A stretch of 64,000 nt of DNA, from positions 226,001 through 290,000 of the forward strand of contig JACEEZ010021775.1 in the NCBI GenBank assembly GCA_016584305.1. The letters run 5' to 3'. The first letter of the stretch is position 1. Each line of letters opens with the position of its first letter. Both the position numbers and the translations under genes were made by a program. The notes beneath the pieces are model-generated. The model saw only the letters and a list, made by a program, of their open reading frames with translations, did no database searches and was not told where the DNA came from. The DNA is from Chionoecetes opilio (taxonomy: Eukaryota > Arthropoda > Malacostraca > Decapoda > Majidae). Shown piece after piece: positions 61,745 through 64,000 of this stretch.

Positions 61745-61885
61745 CCGACATAAGGTTGCTGGAGAACGACATGTCCATCTTCTCGTCCTTCGTCACGTCA
61801 ATGGGAAGAGAGTCATCACCGAGCGACTTCATCTCATCCACGGTAAGATAACGATAGGACTGATCACCCAACATTGTATCATCGC
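61745..61885 (-). CDS. Ank2: Ankyrin exon e2 (pre-ZU5 linker)
   Basis: Encodes 47 residues including YRYLTVDEMKSLGDDSLPID followed by VTKDEKMDM. The string MKSLGDDSLPIDVT is a conserved ankyrin linker signature found just after the repeat domain. The acceptor is TCACAG|GC and the donor CGG|GTAAGC. It takes one base from e1 and hands one base to e3. A (CT)n tract lies about 50 nt upstream of the acceptor. Identification is strong. Confidence 0.93.
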
Positions 61886-61932
61886 CTGTGACGAAAAAAA
61901 AGAAGTACAATTTATAGTCTATGTCATGTAAA

Positions 61933-62044
<112 letters not shown>

Positions 62045-62400
62045 GTAAAGGTGACGTAGGAATTGGAGTACAGTAGTGACCGGCCTTGGCAGTGGTGGGC
62101 CGTGGGAACACTTATAGTCTTGGGGGGGGGGGGGCAGCGGCACACAGTAGCTGCACGGCTGGCAAGGTGGCGGGGACACAATGTTGGAGCTCCTGGGATC
62201 CTGGGAGTGCTTTGCATGTCCAGTGTTCTTCATATTAGACATGTTGATATCACAACGGTGTGATTGCAAATGCTCTATGACATAAAACAGCAGTGCAAGT
62301 AAGTATTAGGTAAGACACACAAGTACAACACTATCTGTGGTGGATGACGACATGGTATCTACCTTAACTCCGTCTTCACTAAGGAATACAGTTATCATAA

Positions 62401-62700
62401 ATTAGGGGCATACGCCGGGGAGCGCGTCGCCTCGCCCACCCTACGACGCTACTCCCGGGGGTCACCACGCACGAGTTCCCATGCAGGCTCCCTTCCCATA
62501 CCAAGCAACTCTCGACAGGAAACATCAACGTGCCCCAGCCACGAGCCTTGTGGGCGCCCCCTTGGCCTCCTCCACGGCAGATTGTCTCTTACAGATACAA
62601 CCCGATGGGAAGGATCGGTTTCAGGGTAGCGTGCCACATGCCCATATAGCCGAAGTTGGCACTGACGGACTATGCAGGTAATGGGCCTCGATTCAAACCC
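62401..62700 (-). pseudogene. LINE 3' coding tail
   Basis: Minus-strand reading: RLYGHVARYPETDPSHRV, then WRRPRGRPQGSWLGHVD, CRELLGMGREPAWELVRGDP, a single stop, and RRRVGEATRSPAYAP. This is the C-terminal end of a common crustacean non-LTR element (W.RPRGRP..SWL..VD.SC). One nonsense codon breaks it. Confidence 0.75.
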
Positions 62701-62767
62701 TGTCGAAACTCACGTCGGCGTTCCACCAGGACACAAAGCGCTAGGATACGGTCAGTTGTTGACTTAC

Positions 62768-62783
62768 CAGGCATGAACCCAGA
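62768..62783 (-). CDS. Ank2: Ankyrin exon e1, 16-nt microexon (linker)
   Basis: This tiny exon reads SGFMP plus one base. It lies between an acceptor ending CTGAGCAG and a perfect GTAAGT donor. It starts in phase 0 and leaves one G, which is exactly what e2 needs, giving SGFMPGDDTMLGD across the junction. It lies in the linker between ankyrin repeats and ZU5. At 16 nt it is not a multiple of three, so skipping it would shift the frame unless another exon compensates. Support is splice signals and phase only. The pyrimidine tract is only moderate. Confidence 0.6.
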
Positions 62784-64000
62784 CTGCTCAGGTCAGGTGC
62801 AGGTGTAACACAGTAGGGTTACCTCTTGAGATTCTTCTGGACTTCTGGACTTTTTGGACATGAAGTTTTTAGATATCATGTCACACACAGCATAAATGCT
62901 GCCTCATTGCATGTATGATTGTTCATATTCATCAGAAAAATATATTCCTATATTGTAAAGATGCCATGAAGATACGGTGTCAGTTGCACTTTTCTTGTTA
63001 AGGGAAATGTGACAATGAATCCACAACTCTGGTGCTTAGTCAACAGAGCACCGAGCCTCTCGCCCATTTAGTGAGAGTAAATCTTGACGCTCGTATGAAC
63101 ACTGCAAGATAACTGGTCTGCTAAAAAAACGTTATCATGATAAGTATAATCTCAACAGCTTATCACATCAAACAATGGCATCCACCAACACATGAACACA
63201 AATGCTTGTGTGCTCCACGGACTGTATCACACTCAATCAAGGTCTCATGGCTATTACTCTACTTGCATTCCAAATCTACTCAATATCTATTTCCATGTTC
63301 CTTTCCTGTGCTCTCCTGATGCTGCCTCATGGTTTGGGGCCCATGCACTTACCACGGCCTTGGTGGTCTTGCAATCTCACCAAGAAGTAAACCAATACTT
63401 CCAGTGGTTTTGTGATGTGTTACCAAACTACTGACATCAGCAAAACAATGTTTTGATGCAGGACGGAGCACCTACATTAACGTGCTCAAAAAATCACACC
63501 GCAAGCCACAAATGGCTCATGGTTGACCACCCTGTTCTAGGGGAAAAAATAGATCAAAAGTAATGTGCCCACTAAAACAAGAAAGAAATTATAAATTCTG
63601 TCAAGTGGCTCTCTTTGTAATTCTATCAAGCACATCTGAGATCTTTTTCATAATTAATGGAAGATAAATAGTTGACAAGCCGGGCTCCGGGCCTTTCTTT
63701 CTTGTTCGGAAATACAAATTCATTTTAGAGATAAAAGATTACAAGTAAAATGACATGAAACTTCAATGCAAGTATTCCCCCCTAGGCATGGACAACGCAT
63801 TGTAAAATAATCAAAATCCTCTGCTATATGACACCCCCCTTAATGGTTCCCTCAGAAGGCAATCATACATTTTCTGCAGTCAACAGTTATTTATATCTTC
63901 ACTGCATACTAAGCAAAATATAAACAAACAAAAAGCATAACTAAACATTTTAAGCATGCACAAGTGTCTCATAAATACAGGACAGACAGAAACCTGCTCC
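62784..64000 (-). other. Ank2: Upstream intron, no confident exon
   Basis: AT-rich sequence. The only exon-like signal is a 15-nt block near 63346-63360 (TTKAV) with a GTAAGT donor but a weak AAG acceptor. I did not accept it. The ankyrin-repeat exons should lie further right. Confidence 0.6.

Noticed and set aside
63346..63360. 15-nt exon-like block TTKAV with GTAAGT donor
   Set aside because: Weak AAG acceptor, no homology; phase would fit e1 but evidence is too thin.

Overview
The window is eukaryotic and consists of one gene on the minus strand with very large, repeat-filled introns. That gene is an ankyrin of the invertebrate Ank2 type. The window starts in the linker after the (unseen) ankyrin repeats, continues through the ZU5, UPA and death domains, and ends inside a giant 3' coding exon that runs off the left edge. 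The repeat content (GA/CT and CA microsatellites, 'ATAAGAACATAAGAAC' elements, LINE tails, foldback MITEs, a tRNA-type SINE) suggests a decapod crustacean, possibly a crab. The species is not determined.

Layout, in transcription order (right to left). 62784-64000: intron, no confident exon. 62768-56692: linker exons e1-e6, including a 16-nt microexon. 54171-54188: an 18-nt microexon. 53379-51116: e8-e11, the first part of the ZU5 supermodule. 39639-39435 (e12) and 29651-26862 (e13-e15): the rest of ZU5 and the UPA domain. 26523-25719 (e16-e17): the death domain and its tail. 21785-21768: a second 18-nt microexon. 20860-15114 (e19-e21): an acidic, Lys/Glu/Thr-rich tail. 4754-1 (e22): an uninterrupted giant exon of more than 1,584 codons. 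The 22 exons join with consistent splice phases into 2,768 codons, with no stop and no frameshift.

The three largest introns (about 11.5, 9.8 and 10.4 kb) and several smaller ones hold the mobile-element load. This comprises ten near-full copies of a ~205-bp TTAA-flanked MITE, four families of long inverted-repeat (foldback) elements, a Jockey/I-like reverse transcriptase relic with a foldback nested inside it, a mariner-type HTH relic, three LINE 3' tails, two tRNA-type SINEs and many minisatellites.

The main points are these. (1) The giant exon has no stop through the window edge and is the arthropod counterpart of giant neuronal ankyrin exons. (2) Many exons are phase-symmetric and two of them are only 18 nt, which points to extensive cassette splicing. 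(3) A GC-rich, phase-matched open segment at 37067-37200 looks like an alternative terminal exon that would truncate the protein inside ZU5. No convincing second protein-coding gene was found. The other long open frames are minisatellites, microsatellites or transposon relics.
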